From: Drosophila persimilis
Lineage: Eukaryota; Arthropoda; Insecta; Diptera; Drosophilidae
Reading direction: 5' to 3'
DNA: 64,000 nt
Assembly (NCBI RefSeq): GCF_003286085.1
Contig: NW_020825313.1
Span: 4,588,001 to 4,652,000, forward strand
Made by a program: the position numbers and the translations under genes. Below, piece by piece: positions 42,996 through 54,824 of the stretch (the first letter of the stretch is position 1; each line of letters begins with the position of its first letter). The notes under the pieces are model-generated. The model saw nothing but the letters and a program-made list of their open reading frames with translations. It made no database searches and was not told the DNA's origin.

Positions 42996-44470
42996 TTATC
43001 TCCTTGCATTGCGTGCTCTTTCTTCGCGACGCAGTTTGGTAGCCATAGTTACGGCCATGAATCTAATCGCGGCCCAGTTTTTTTCCGACTCCAGCAGGCA
43101 TTCTGCCAGGTTTGCCACCGCTGGCATTCTTCCAAGCTTGTTGCTTAGATCCTCTCGATCTTGCCGAAATCTTGGGCATTCGAAGAAGCAGTGCTCTGCG
43201 TCTTCGATGAACCCTGCGCAGACCACGCAGAAGGGGTTGTCCTCGTGCTTAAACCTATGCAGGTAGGCTTTAAAGCAACCGTGTCCTGTCAGCAGTTGTG
43301 TCAGGTGATACTCCACTTGTCCATGGCTACGGTTCAGCCAACTCTTCAGGTCTGAGATTAGCCTATTAGCCTAGCCTTGCCATTGCAGGATTGTGCGCTG
43401 CCTTAAGGCACCTCTGGTTTTCTGGTCCGTAGTCCCCAGGGTTCGCTGTGCCCTGATTCCTGCGGCTTCTCTTGCCAGCAGATGGATGGGAATCATTCCT
43501 GCTACCACTAGTGCGGCATCTTGGGATACCATTCTGAATGCGCAACACACCCTCAGGGCACACAGCCTCTGGACTGCGTTGCATTCTCGGGCATATGTTT
43601 TATGCTTCATTGCATCAACCCATATTGGTGCAGCGTACATTAGCGTTGAGCCAACTACGCTCGCTAGTAGCTTTCGCCTTGGCTGTTTCGGGCCTCCGGT
43701 GTTGGACATGATGCGGGATAGGGCCACTGCCGTCTTTCCTGCTTTGCTGCTTTCATACGCCATGTGATGCTTGAAGCTAAGTCTGTGGTCAATCATGACC
43801 CCCAGGTACTTCAGGCTTGGACTGGAGCTAATAGTGCAGTCTCCTACTCGGATCGTGGCCGTCTCCACTACTTTCCTAATGCTTATGAGCACCGCCTCCG
43901 TTTTGTGGGTGGTCCCTCCCTGATAGCCATGTTCTGGCTCTCTCTATACCGCGTCGTTGCAGATTTCTTCCGCCGCTTCTTTCTGTTTTACCACTACGAC
44001 TATTGCTATGTCGTCGGCAAAGCCTATCACCGTGGCGCCCATTGGCATATCCATCTTGAGGATTCCATCATACATGATGTTCCACAGCAGCGGGCCGAGG
44101 ACCGATCCTTGGAGAACTCCTCCAGTGATTTGGTGCTCACGTGTCCCCTTATCCGTCTCATATATGAGCACTCGGTCTCTTAGGTAGTCCGCGATGATAT
44201 TCTGCAGATACGGCGGTACTTGAAAGTTTATCAATTCTTCTAGTATGTGATCCCAATTGGCAGAGTTGAATGCATTTTGGACATCGAGTGTTGCCACTAT
44301 GCAATACTCTTTGGTCCCGTACATCCATCGGGTGCCATCGATAGCTCGCTTTGCTATCTCACATACCTCGCCGATTGCGTCCACCGTGGACCTGCCTTTG
44401 CGAAACCCGTGCTGTCTCGGTGAGAGCTGACGCGTTACTGCCTTCTCCAGCCTGGTGTGGATTATGCGCT
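42996..44470 (-). pseudogene. W2 ORF2: RT and C-terminal zinc finger
   Basis: 43944-44470 holds RT (RGKILERIIHTRLEKAV; QHGFRKGRSTVDAIGEV; TLDVQNAFNSANW; GGVLQGSVLGPLLWN; FADDIAIVVV, catalytic pair intact). 43371-43892 is the thumb (SLKYLGVMIDHRLSF). 42996-43316 is the end with a CCHC-like cluster (CVVCAGFIEDAEHCFFEC). Frameshifts at about 43900 and 43350. No endonuclease. Confidence 0.82.
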
Positions 44471-44478
44471 CGAGAATC

Positions 44479-44664
44479 TTACCCCTCTTGGGGACGCTGC
44501 AGCGTTGGAGGAGAGGAACTTGCGCGCTGCTCCACTGCTTCCGCCGGCTGGTTTGGCGATCGCGCCAGAGCATTTCTCCGGCGAAAGGGATTCTCATCAT
44601 CCCAGGCGAATGACCTTGTCAGCGGAGTGCTGCAAGCCGCAGCTTGTTCCCGCTGATCGCTCAT
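44479..44664 (-). pseudogene. W2 ORF1 N-terminal scrap
   Basis: About 60 residues from ATG 44664 (MSDQREQ...), Arg/Pro/Ser-rich, out of phase with the RT that follows. Taken as ORF1 start only from position. Confidence 0.35.
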
Positions 44665-44940
44665 CTCCGATCTGGCCGTTGATCTGGCAACTCCGGTTGC
44701 TGTGGCCGCGCCCTCTATTGGCCAGACGCTGTCGTTTTCCAGCACTTAACTCCGTGCCTCCAGTCAGCTGTTCTTCAGTCGTTTTAAAACACCACTTGCG
44801 CTGTGCTTGGCCAATTTTGCCCAAAAACAAAAAGAAGGCAACAACCAACAAGTGCCGCCAAGAATCACAGCGAAGAAGAATAGGAAAACAGGCACTTACC
44901 TACTTCCTTCCGCATACGACCGCACTCACTAGAATACACA

Positions 44941-44955
44941 CTGTGTGTGTGTGTG
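44941..44955. repeat. (AC)n junction at the W3 3' end
   Basis: CTGTGTGTGTGTGTG followed by 14 T on the + strand. Confidence 0.9.
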
Positions 44956-45078
44956 TTTTTTTTTTTTTTGTATTCTATTACTTTTATTATGCTTTAATAC
45001 TAGTTCTTATATAAGGTTAGCAACTAGTTGTGAGGGTCTGGGACTGTGGTTTGTTGGTGTGGTAATGGGGCGTAGCTA

Positions 45079-45108
45079 TGCGGTACGGCCGCAAAGCATT
45101 GCTTCGCA
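45079..45108 (-). other. Conserved post-ORF2 hairpin, W3
   Basis: Stem TGCG/CGCA (4 bp), 22-nt loop, 13 nt after the stop. The fourth pair is T-A. Confidence 0.65.
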
Positions 45109-45121
45109 CAGCCGTTCCTCC

Positions 45122-47782
45122 TTACTCCTCCGACACTTTCCTTTCCCTCTCCGCTCTCCGTAGTTCCCGCATTATAGTGGCGGCGAACCTAGTGGTGGCA
45201 TCCCACGCCTTGGGATTCGCTACCATGAGCGGCGCGATCCCTCCGACGCTAATGCTGGTGGATAGCTCATCCTCTAGCTGGCGCCACTCGTACTCGAAAC
45301 GGTGGCATTCAAAGAAGACGTGGTGAGCGTCCTCCACGATACCTCGACCACATGATGGGCACCAGTCCTCCGTTTCGTGTCCAAACCGCTTCAGGTACGA
45401 TCTGAAGCATCCGTGGCGGCTCAGCATCTGAGTTAGGTGGAAGTCCACCTGTCCGTGCTTCCTCTCCAACCACAGCTTGATATTCGGAATCACCCGGTGG
45501 GTCCAGCGTCCTTTAGTCGAGGAATCCCACTTCATCTGCCACCTCCTGACGGTCTCGTGCCTGGGTGATTCTCTCTCGACTCCGGTGGTAGGATTGTGGG
45601 AGTCCCTGCGAGATAGCTCGTACACCTCGGCGCTTTCCCTCGCTTGCTGTGCTATTGGGACTAGTCCCGCGATGACCAGTGCTGGGTCGTCGGATATAGT
45701 TCTAAACGCGCAGGCGATCCTGATGGCACATAAGCGGTGCGTTGCTTCGACTCCTCGCATATAGCTCGGCACCTTCGTCGCTTTGGACCACACTGCGGCA
45801 GCATACAGGAGCTGAGAGGAGACGACGCTGGTGATCAGCTTCCTCCTTGCTTGCTTTGGCCCCCTGGTGTTGAGCAAGATTCGCGAGAGTGCTCGGCAAG
45901 TCTGTGCGGCCTCCAAGTGCTCTCTAAAAGAAAGCCTAGTATCCAGCATTACTCCTAGGTATTTAAGCGCCCTTTGCGAAGTAATGTCGTCTCCGCCGAC
46001 CGACACTCAGGCCGTCTCCACCTTCTTCCTGCTGCTAATCAGAACAGCCTCGGCCTTGTGGGCCGCCAGCTGTAATCCCGCTATGGCGAGCCACGTCTCC
46101 ACGGCACGGATTGCCCCGTTTACAGCTGCTTCAACTGCTGCAAGGTCCTTGGCTACCACTACGATGGCGACGTCATTGGCAAACCCGACGACGTCGTGCC
46201 CTCGGGAAGGTTCAGTCGCAGAACTCCATCATACATCGTATTCCACAGAAGTGGCCCCAGCACCGACCCTTGCGGGACTCCAGCAGTCACTCTATATAAT
46301 CTTATCCCTTCGCTCGTTTCGTACAGCAGCACCCTCTCAGCTGTCCCATATTCTCAGGAGGTATTCCGGGATCCGTAGCTTCCGTAGGGCTTCCATCGTT
46401 TTACCCCAGTCCGCAGAGTTGAAAGCGTTTTTTATATCCAGGGTAACCAGCAGGCAGTACTGCTTTCGGCCCGCTCTCCAGCGAGTCCCACTTATTGCAT
46501 TCTCCGCTATGTTGGTGACAATGCCAATGGCATCCAGGGTTGATCTGCCTTTCCGGAAGCCATACTGGTTGGGCGACAATCCGCCGGCATCTTCAATGGC
46601 ACGGCTGAGCCTACGTGCAATGAGCTTTTCGCATACCTTCCCCGCGTTGTCCAGGAGACAAATTGGTCTGTACGAGGAAGGCTCGCCTGGTGGTTTCCCT
46701 GGCTTGTTGAGCAGCAGTAGCTTTTAAATCTTCCACCTATCGGGGAAGGTACCTTCTAGCAGACACTTATTGAAGACCTCGGCGAAGGCGGATGGCTGTA
46801 GTGCCAATGCCAGTTTTAAAGCCCTATTTGGGATTGCATCCGGGCCTGGGGCTTTTTTGCTGGGCAGGCTCCTACCGGCTTCCAGGATCTCCGCTTCCGT
46901 GATCATTTCGATGCCCGTGATCGGTGCATCGCTTTCTAAGGGGCCTGTACGCCACTGTTGCTCGCTGGGGAACAGGGTGTGCACTATGTCCTCGAGGGTG
47001 CTGGGGTCCGTTGGCGCCTTGCTCCCGGCACTTAGCCGCTTCATAACGATGTTGTAAGCCCTGCCCCAGGGGTCTTGTTCCGCTGTGTCGCAGAGCTGGA
47101 GAAAGCATTCCCGCTTGCTGCTCCGAATTGCATGCTTCAGTGCCTTCCTGGCGGTCCTATACTCCTCATGCGATGTGACGAACCGAGTCGTGCGTCGCGC
47201 TCTCTGCATAGCTGGTCTGGCCCTTAGACACGTTGTCCGGAGCCTGTCGATGTCGGCGTTCCACCACACGATTGGCTCGTGGTGCCGCATGAATGGCTTC
47301 AGCTGTCTCATGCTCCTGTCACAGGCCTCCTCCATTCGCAAGGCGAGCTGGTTGGCCGATTCGTTGGCACTTGTGTCCCCGAGGGCCTCCCACGTCTCGA
47401 GGCTCCTAGCCAGAGCGCTGGTGTTGAGGACTGGTGTTAGGACTGCCCCGCGGTTTCTTGCGTCTTCAGCTAGATCCTCAATGATTCGGGCGAAGGACTC
47501 GAGGGGTAGACTGGGCGCTAGGTAGCAGCTGTATACCCATAGGTTGCCAGCTCTCCCGCGCACAAATCCGTCTCCTGCCAGCACATTGCTGAGTTTGCAG
47601 GGATCGCATCCACATGCCCACAGGGATGCCTTCCCTGTTCTGTCGGTCGCCTAGGATTCGTTGTCACCTGATTTGTACGGCTCGCTGAGTATGGCCAGGT
47701 CCGATTTGAGTTCTCTCACCGTCTGCAGGAGCAGGTCCTGTGCGGCCCTACAGTGATTCAGATTGAGCTGGATCACATCCAT
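45122..47782 (-). pseudogene. W3 ORF2: endonuclease and RT with FAND
   Basis: Starts MDVIQLNLNHC at 47782. The endonuclease has lost its centre, including the GDFNAW block (frame 46724-47584: YSCYLAPSLPLESF, then directly PVLNTSALARS). RT: APGPDAIPNRALK, then 46337-46579 YGFRKGRSTLDAIGIV and TLDIKNAFNSADW. The catalytic box near 46170 reads FANDVAIVV instead of FADD. 45122-46006: thumb (ALKYLGVMLDTRLSF) and C-terminal cluster CPSCGRGIVEDAHHVFFEC. Several frameshifts and two damaged catalytic sites: dead. Confidence 0.85.
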
Positions 47783-47804
47783 CCTCTTGTTCCGGCTACC
47801 TCTC

Positions 47805-49241
47805 CTAGCTTCGAGAAGGGACACTGCCGGCTTCCCGATTGATGACCTCTGCCCTCTCGGCCTCTCGGCCTCTCCCGGCGCAGACGAAGCAGGTTGCCTT
47901 GTTTGGACAATCTGCTATCTTGTGCCCATTGACGCCGCAGCGAATGCAGCACCCAGTTCGGTCCACCGCACTATGGCAGTTTGGCGCAATGTGCCCAATC
48001 TCCAAGCACTTGTAGCACCTAGGCTGCGAGTCCTTCTCGTTGATCTTACATACTGTCCATCCCACCTTGACCTTGCCCTTGCCGAGGACCACTTGAGCAT
48101 CCTTGCTCGGCAGTCCAATTACGGCAGTCTGGGTGTCCCGGTATGATGGGCGTAGGCTTCTCACATTCACCGAGTCGGCTTTGATGGAAAATTGTTCCGC
48201 TAAGGCCTTGACAAAGTCCTTCGTGGTTACTAGCGGGTCCAGGTCGCTGATCGCTAGCACCCTCGTCCTCGTGTCTTCGGAAAGGGCTCGTACCTCCGCT
48301 ACTTCATCCAGTACCGATTCGAGGCTCTCCTTAATCCTTGTTGCGCTTTCTTTATCGCCTCTGTTCAGCTCAAGGAGCAGGTTACCATTTGCGGTACGGC
48401 GGACCTTGTTGACGCTCGTACTCAGGTCCTGAAGCTGACCGTCTTCTCTCCGGGTAACCAGGGGCCTCGACGACCACGGCGTCCGGGCGGTGAGGTTTCC
48501 TAGCCGGCTTTTTGGCTGCCCTCGTCTTCTTGGCCACCTCCCTCCATCCGCTGACCGATATCTCGGTTCTCTTAGTCTGGCTCATAACGCTGGGCGTCGC
48601 CACGCCTTCTTGTGGCGGCAACGGGGCTTTCTTCTGCGGCCTCCTGGTTGCGTTGGCACCTTTGGCTGCTTTGGTCGCGTGGGGGGAGGGGGGGGGGGAC
48701 CCGGATCCACCAGTGGCTGGCTTAGCCTACGCCACGGCTCCGTTTGCGCCGCGGCATCCTTCTTCCAGACTGTCGTTGTCTGCTGCTCTTTGTCCATGCT
48801 CATGCTCTTGGTGCTCTGTGAGCATTTTGAGCACAGGACTGTGGCGTCGAGGCATTCCTGCCTGGCGCTTCTGCCCGCTGCTGATGCTTGGGTTGCTTCA
48901 TTGATGCTCGTGTGAAGCTCCTTCATTCTCACGAGCATGTTTCTCGTCGCCATGTTGATGTGGCACGTATTCTTATCCATCATTCTGCTATGGACTTCAT
49001 CCGAGATATTTCCCAGCTCCTGGAGGTTTTCGAGGCAGGTTGCCTCCTGGCAGGCCTTACTTCTCTTAGGCGGCGTTTTTCTTTGCAAACTCTCTGGGCT
49101 GGCTGGGTCCCGTACCCTCTTAGGGGTCTCCCGGGCGTCCGGGTCCATGCTCTGTAACTCTGCTCCTTGAGCTGACGCAGCTGCTGGCGATCGGGCGAGC
49201 TTGCTGCCCTTCATGAAAGCCAGGTTTTCGTCCTCTTCCAT
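47805..49241 (-). pseudogene. W3 ORF1
   Basis: Starts at ATG 49241 (MEEDENLAFMKGSKLARSP). N-terminal frame (to 48582): Pro-rich, Lys-rich, with a conserved helix NMATRNMLVRMKELHTSI. 47805-48260: RNA-binding part and three knuckles CYKCLEIGHIAPNC, CIRCGVNGHKIADC, CFVCAGRGREAERAE. A frameshift in the proline run at 48685-48700 (11 G on the + strand) and others near 48400. Confidence 0.78.
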
Positions 49242-49665
49242 TCCTTTGCTCGATGTTCTAGTTAATTCTGGGTCGATTTTAATTTGAAATTTTAAATTTC
49301 GTTTGGCGCGTAACTCTGCTCCGGCACTCCGGCAGTCCTGTTCCGTACGAGGCTGTCCGTCAACACCGTCCGAGTTGCCACCCTGCGCGATCACCTGGCA
49401 GCTCAGTGATCAGCTGCTGAGTGGGAGGCTCCCGGCGAGAACCGTAAACAGAAAAAGAAAGAAAAATTTGAGTGAGAAAATTGTTTTGCTTCAACTCCAC
49501 CAACAATGTGTATAGCGGAAGGCGCCAAACAAGAGTTCACCCCTCTCCCCCTCCTGCACGGAGCGCACTGGATATGCCCCTGCAACAGAACGGGTGGTCG
49601 GCGAGGGCCGATTTCATACGCAGTACGTACCGGTGCTTCAGTGACCTGCTCTTAACAGCTTTCCT
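49242..49665 (-). other. W3 5' UTR
   Basis: Blocks shared with the W5 5' UTR: GATCAGCTG, TTTGAGTGA, GCGCCAAA, CCCTGCAAC. Non-coding. Confidence 0.55.
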
Positions 49666-49680
49666 TGTGTGTGTGTGTGT
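49666..49680. repeat. (AC)n junction at the W4 3' end
   Basis: GTGTGTGTGTGTGTG followed by 11-12 T. Confidence 0.9.
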
Positions 49681-49824
49681 TTTTTTTTTTTGTTTCCCTT
49701 GGATACGCCTCGGTGGGTGAGAATCTCTAAGAGACGCGAACGGCCCGTACCAGTCAACGAACTGGACTACACCTTCGGGGCTTCCCAGCTAAACTCACCA
49801 CCACGCACAGCTGCACACCTCATT

Positions 49825-49860
49825 CCCCGCGGGATCACCGCAAAGTATTACTTCGCGGGG
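49825..49860 (-). other. Conserved post-ORF2 hairpin, W4
   Basis: Stem CCCCGCG/CGCGGGG (7 bp), 22-nt loop, 14 nt after the stop. The fourth pair is C-G. Confidence 0.75.
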
Positions 49861-49874
49861 ATGGGTTGCCTACT

Positions 49875-52811
49875 TTAGACACTCTCCTCTACGCGTCGCT
49901 CCCTTTCGCATCTTCTCAGATCGCTTTGGATGGCTATTAGGGTGTTGCTAACGCGCTGCCAGTTCTCGTCGGACTCCGTCATGAACGCCATTAGCTCCTC
50001 TGGTCGTGGGAAATACTCTGCACTTGAGCGGTACCTCGTGCAGTGGTAGATCACATGCTCCGGATCCTCGCTCTCATTCGAACACTCAGGGCACTCGGGA
50101 GTATCCTCGTGTTTGAACCTATGCAGATACTTCCTGTATCCTCCATGACCCGTCAGGAATGGGGTGAGGTGGTAGTTCATCTCTCCGCTTCTCCGCCCTA
50201 TCCATGACTCATTGTCCGGGATTATTCTATGGGTCCACCGTCCATTTGTGGCCGTGTCCCATCTTGCCTGCCATTTTTCTATCGACGCCCGCCTTTCCGA
50301 CGCATGGATGGTCTCTAGCGATGCATTAGTTCGCATCCCCGCGCGCGCTTCATATACATGCGTCATCTCGAGCGCTAGTATATCCACCGGTATCATGGCC
50401 GCGAGGACCAGGGCTGCGTTATCCGACACCGTCCTATATCCAGACACTACTCGAAGAGCGCAGATCCGATATGGCACTGACATCTTTCTTCTAAGACTCA
50501 TGTTGCCGGATAGAGTTGAAGACCACACCGGCGCAGCGTACAGTAGGATCGAGGCCACTACTCTCGCCAGGAGTAAGCGTCGACCTGCCTTGGGTCCACC
50601 AATATTGGGGAGCATCCTTGCGAGTGCTGCCTGCATCCGGAAGGCTTTTTGACTCACGTACTCGATGTGGGCCCGGCAGTTCAATCGGTTATCCAGCATC
50701 ACGCCTAGGTACCGGATTGACTCCTGCGACTTAATAGTCGCATTACCCACGCGAAACGTCGCGTACTCCACCTTCTTCCGACTCGTGATGAGTACAGCCT
50801 CCGTTTTGTGACCAGCCAGGTCCAATCCCGCGTTTTCCATCCAGTTGGATACGATCCGGATTGCCTCGTTGGCCGTCGCCTCGACATCTCGGAGCTCTTT
50901 GGCTACCACGACCAGGGCGAGATCGTCAGCGAAACCGACAAGCGTGCATCCCTGCGGGAGCTGGAGTCTCAGGACGTCGTCGTACATTATGTTCCACAGT
51001 AGAGGTCCTCAGACTGATCCCTGTGGAACTCCGGCTGTCACCCTGTAGAGCTTTGGTCCCTCCTCCGTCTCATACCTCAGTAGCCTACCCGACAGGTAGC
51101 TGGCTATTATCCGAAGCAGGTAGGTGGGAACTCCAATTCTCCCGAGCGCCTCGTTTATCCGAGACCAGTTCGCTGAGTTAAACGCGTTACGGATATCCAG
51201 GGTCACCACCGCGCAGTACTCCTTTGTGCCAAATCTCCATCTTATTCCCTCGATCGCTCTGGATGCAATGTCGGTGACTGCCTTGATGGCGTCGACCGTT
51301 GATTTGGCCTTCCGGAATCCGTACTGGGACTCCGATAAGGCCTCCTTCTCCTGGATCACAACTTGCAGCCGGTTGTAGACGATTCTCTCCAGGGTTTTGC
51401 CGACCGTATCCAGCAAACATATTGGGCGGTTCCTCCGGGGACTTATTTCCTTTGGGCAGAAGTATTAGCCGCTGCACTTTCCACTGCTCTGAAAACACTC
51501 CTTCCCGTAGGCATTTGTTGAACGTGTCAACAAATACATGTGGTCTGGTGGTTGCTCAAAGCTTCAATGCCTTGTTTGGGATACCGTCCGGTCCTGGTGT
51601 CTTTTTATCCCTAATTCTCCTGGTAGCCTCTATCACCTCCTCAACAGAAATCTGTTGCCACAGCTCGGAGTCTTGGCTCGAGACACTAATAGGAATAGGG
51701 CCTCCACGATGCTACGAAGCAGGATCGGGCAGGTCACTTCCGGTGTTGACTGGCACCTTATCCTCTTGGTGACGACCTTATATGCCGTCCCCCAAGGGTT
51801 GACGTCAGCCTCCTCGCATATCTTCCTCAAGCAGGCTGACTTGCTCTCCTTTATGGCACGTTTAAGGGCTCTTTTCGCTGATCGGAGTTCCTCTCCCCTG
51901 GTTTCGAACTCAGGCCGACCTCGTGCTCTCTGGTAGCACCGTCTTGCTCGTAGGCAGGCTTTCCTTAGCTGGTTAACCTCCGCATTCCACCAGTAGCAGG
52001 GCGCTCCTCTTTTGCAAGGCTTCCTTCTTGGCATTGCCGCATCACATACCTCCTCCATGAGCTTCGCCAGTTTCTAAGCCTGGCCCTCTGCCGTTTCTCG
52101 CGCAGGGCTCCAGCTGGCGCTGCGCAGATATTCCGTGAAGGTTTCCACATCCAGGTGGTCGCCCTTCCATTTAGGTCCGGTAATTTTGGCTAGCTGTCTT
52201 TTCGTTGCTGCTCCGCATTCGAAGTGGATCGCCTGGTGGTCGCTGAACGTATACTCCTCGGTTACTCTCCACGTAGATCCCCTATGGAGTGAGACGCTCA
52301 TGAAGGTTAGGTCGATAATGGACCCTCGACCCGCCTTGAAGTAGGTTAGCTTCCTGCCATCGTTTGCGAGTATTACGTCTAAGGACGCAAATTCCTCGAG
52401 CAGACATGTGCCTCTGGCGTTGGTTTCCTTACTGCCCCACTCTACGGACCACGCATTAAAGTCTCCCGCTATTATTACGGGGGCTCTTCCGGCCGCGTCT
52501 TCCGCTATATGCGCTAGCATACTTTGGAAGCGCGCTAGGTCCCAGCTCGGTGGGGCATAGCAGCTATAGAAGGTTACCTCTCTAAGCCTCGCTCTAACAA
52601 ATCCTTCGTTGGTTGCGCATATCTCCTGAGGGGGGATTTGTACGGCCCAGATGGCCTTCTTGCCGCAACTGCTGCTGGTCCAACCGCTTCCTGGTATCGC
52701 CCTGAATGGCTCGCAGATGAGCACGACTTCGGTCTTCCTCTCCCTGACTGCTTGTCTCAGGAGAGACTGAGCAGCTTCGCAATGGTTTAAGTTCAGCTGA
52801 GTACACCTCAT
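49875..52811 (-). pseudogene. W4 ORF2: endonuclease, RT, C-terminal zinc finger
   Basis: Starts MRCTQLNLNHCEAAQSLL. Endonuclease complete (VVLICEPFRA; VIIAGDFNAWSVEWGS; FSDHQAIHFE). An in-frame TAG at 52071-52073 ends the first frame, which reopens at once (51633-52058: CYWWNAEVNQLRKAC). RT: 51009-51416 (SQYGFRKAKSTVDAIKAV; TLDIRNAFNSANW; TAGVPQGSV, then TGA), 49875-50987 (FADDLALVVV, intact; SIRYLGVMLDNRL; CPECSNESEDPEHVIYHC). Few lesions: two in-frame stops and a frameshift/deletion at 51420-51640. Confidence 0.88.
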
Positions 52812-52824
52812 GCTGATCTTTTAG

Positions 52825-54095
52825 TCAGGGCGTTCCTAAACAGGGGCCATCTACCGCTGCCGGCCACGTGCTTCCAGTCTGCGCTCGTTCCCTTGCAGAG
52901 CATGCACTGTGGTTCCATGCTACAGTCCTTTGCCAGGTGGTTCTCCATTCCACATCTTCTACACTTCTATCTACTTTGCTACTGCACTGTAGTGCCATAT
53001 GCCCAAACTCGAGACATCTGAAGCATTCGGTGACGCTGATTCGCATTTTACCAAGCCTACTTTTAGGACGCCTATTTTCAGAGCCTATTTCGCCTATTTC
53101 TGAGCGCTCTCCGCTGGCAGCCTGATTGTGGCCGTCTGGGTTCCGCCGTATGCCTTTCGCAGCTGGATGTCATCCGCAGACAGCTCCGCCAATTCCACCT
53201 GGCTTCTCAGAGCTTCGCATATATCCTCCGTGGTGGGTATTTCGTCCAGGTCCTTACACTCTACGGTCACCCGGTGCGACAGGCTACGGACTTCTGCGTG
53301 CTCCTTCAGCGTATTGGCTACCAGGCTTTTAAACGTCTCCGTCTCCTCTCCCGACATGTTGAGCTGTAGCAGTAGCTCTCCTTTTTGGGTCCTCCTGATC
53401 CGGACGACCGCATCACCGAGTCCACGCAGGGTTTCGTCCGTCCTAACCATGCGCAGTATCTCTGCATAGGTCTTTTCACCTTTGGTGGTAATGACGATGG
53501 CGTCTGGTCGCGTCTTGTCCGCGAGCGCTCCAGTCGGCTTTTGCGGCCTCTTCCTTCTGCGCCGGTTGATCACCGTTAGAAATGGGGTCTCCTTCGGCTC
53601 CTTTCTCTCCCTTTCAGCGTGGGCGTCCTTTTCAACTGCTACTCCTGGTGTGGTCTGGACCTCGACCGCTGCCTTGGTCCTCTTTGTCCGGGGTGTTGGT
53701 GCACCTGCAGCCTGTTTCCTCTTAGGCTCCGGGAGAGGTCTGAAAATCGGTGACGTCTGAGAAGACTGGTGGGTCCTGATCACCGCCTTAGCTCCTTCGT
53801 CGTGCAGCTGGATAGCAACCAGCTCATACAGCATCCTTATGCTCTCGATCGAGTCCCGCATGGGTTGGTGTATGGATCGCCTCTTGCCATCCTCGAGCAT
53901 CTCCACTAGCTGCGTGATCTCTCGTCCTAGATCGCGCAGCGCTGTGCTGCCCTGAGCTTTTTGGTGCTGCTCCGGGCCAGGGAGGGCCGGCAGCGGGGCG
54001 TCGGTCCGCTCGCCAGTTGGCGTTCTCGCCATTTTTTTGCTTTTATTGAAGCCTTCTGAGTCGTTCGTCGTTATGGGTGTGTTATTTTTACTCAT
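52825..54095 (-). pseudogene. W4 ORF1
   Basis: ATG at 54095 (MSKNNTPITT). One frame to 53094 (about 334 residues): a helix-rich middle (MRDSIESIRMLYELVAIQL), basic linker, then the conserved core (TYAEILRMVRTDETL; ELLLQLNMSGEETE; TTEDICEALRSQ). A shift near 53090 leads to 52825-53046 with CFRCLEFGHMALQC; the other knuckles are damaged. Confidence 0.8.
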
Positions 54096-54647
54096 TTTGT
54101 TGGGTCCCAACTCGTAAGCCGTTGTCCTTGTCTGTTGTACAGTCGCGTTATGATCCCATGGTTGTCTAAGCAAGCAGGGAGGCAATGAGAGGGTTGACTC
54201 CCGCCCTTATGGGGTCGGGAGTTCAGAGCCGGATCCGCGCTAGTCAGGAGTGACTCAACTGAGCCTGTACGTCCAATTTAATGGCTACGGAACAAGGAGC
54301 GTGCTTAGAGATTTGCCAATTTTTCGCGGGACGGGGGCAGAAGCAGCATTAACCTAGCAGCCATTTCGGCGGGGTTTCATTCCGCGTACTAAAGTGCTAG
54401 AATGCTGGCTTCCGTCAGCCCTGGGGTCATCAATCCAAAAAAGGGGGGTCCAGTTCCTATCCTAAGACTTTACTGGTCTCCGTCTTAGTCGCCTTCTCGT
54501 ATTAGCTAGGTGTTTCACAGGTGTGTTAGACCTATCCGGGGGATACCTGGCATGTGCCGGCGGTTACGAGTTGCTTTAGTGCTCTATAGAGGGAGCAGAA
54601 CATCCCCGTGTCTTCTTAGTCGCCTCATACGACAAGCTATGACATGC
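54096..54647 (-). other. W4 5' UTR
   Basis: Related to the W1 5' UTR (GATCCCATGG, GAGGGTTGACTC, CCCTTATGGGG, CCGTCAGCCC). Non-coding. Confidence 0.6.
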
Positions 54648-54655
54648 TGTGTGTG
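54648..54655. repeat. Short (AC)n junction at the W5 3' end
   Basis: CTGTGTGTG followed by about 14 T. Confidence 0.85.
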
Positions 54656-54777
54656 TTTTTTTTTTTTTTATTCTGTGTTAACTCTTAATTTTATTAAATT
54701 GTATAAGCCTGCGACTTAACTATAGCTAGACAGGGAGCTGTATTGAGTTGGAGAGACCAGCAGGAAGTTCCGGGTCT

Positions 54778-54809
54778 CTGCGGGACGGCCGCAAAGCAAT
54801 GCTTCGCAG
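54778..54809 (-). other. Conserved post-ORF2 hairpin, W5
   Basis: Stem CTGCG/CGCAG (5 bp), 22-nt loop, 15 nt after the stop. The fourth pair is T-A. Confidence 0.75.
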
Positions 54810-54824
54810 GGATCATGGTTCCTC

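Larger units (their letters stand above)
42801..44930 (-). mobile_element. W2: Waldo-like LINE, internally deleted
   Basis: Poly(A) 42801-42822, 3' UTR with hairpin, ORF2 from RT to the end, then an abrupt switch to ORF1 N-terminus and 5' UTR (44665-44930). Endonuclease and most of ORF1 are gone. About 2.1 kb. Confidence 0.82.
44956..49665 (-). mobile_element. W3: Waldo-like LINE
   Basis: About 4.7 kb: poly(A), hairpin, ORF2 (45122-47782), ORF1 (47805-49241) and a 5' UTR related to that of W5. Its 5' end meets the (AC)n tract of W4. Confidence 0.85.
49681..54647 (-). mobile_element. W4: Waldo-like LINE, nearly full length
   Basis: About 5.0 kb with poly(A), hairpin, ORF2 (49875-52811), ORF1 (52825-54095) and a 550-bp 5' UTR of the W1 type. 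The 5' end, next to the (AC)n of W5, has a GTCGTATGAGGCGAC hairpin (about 54616-54633). Confidence 0.88.
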
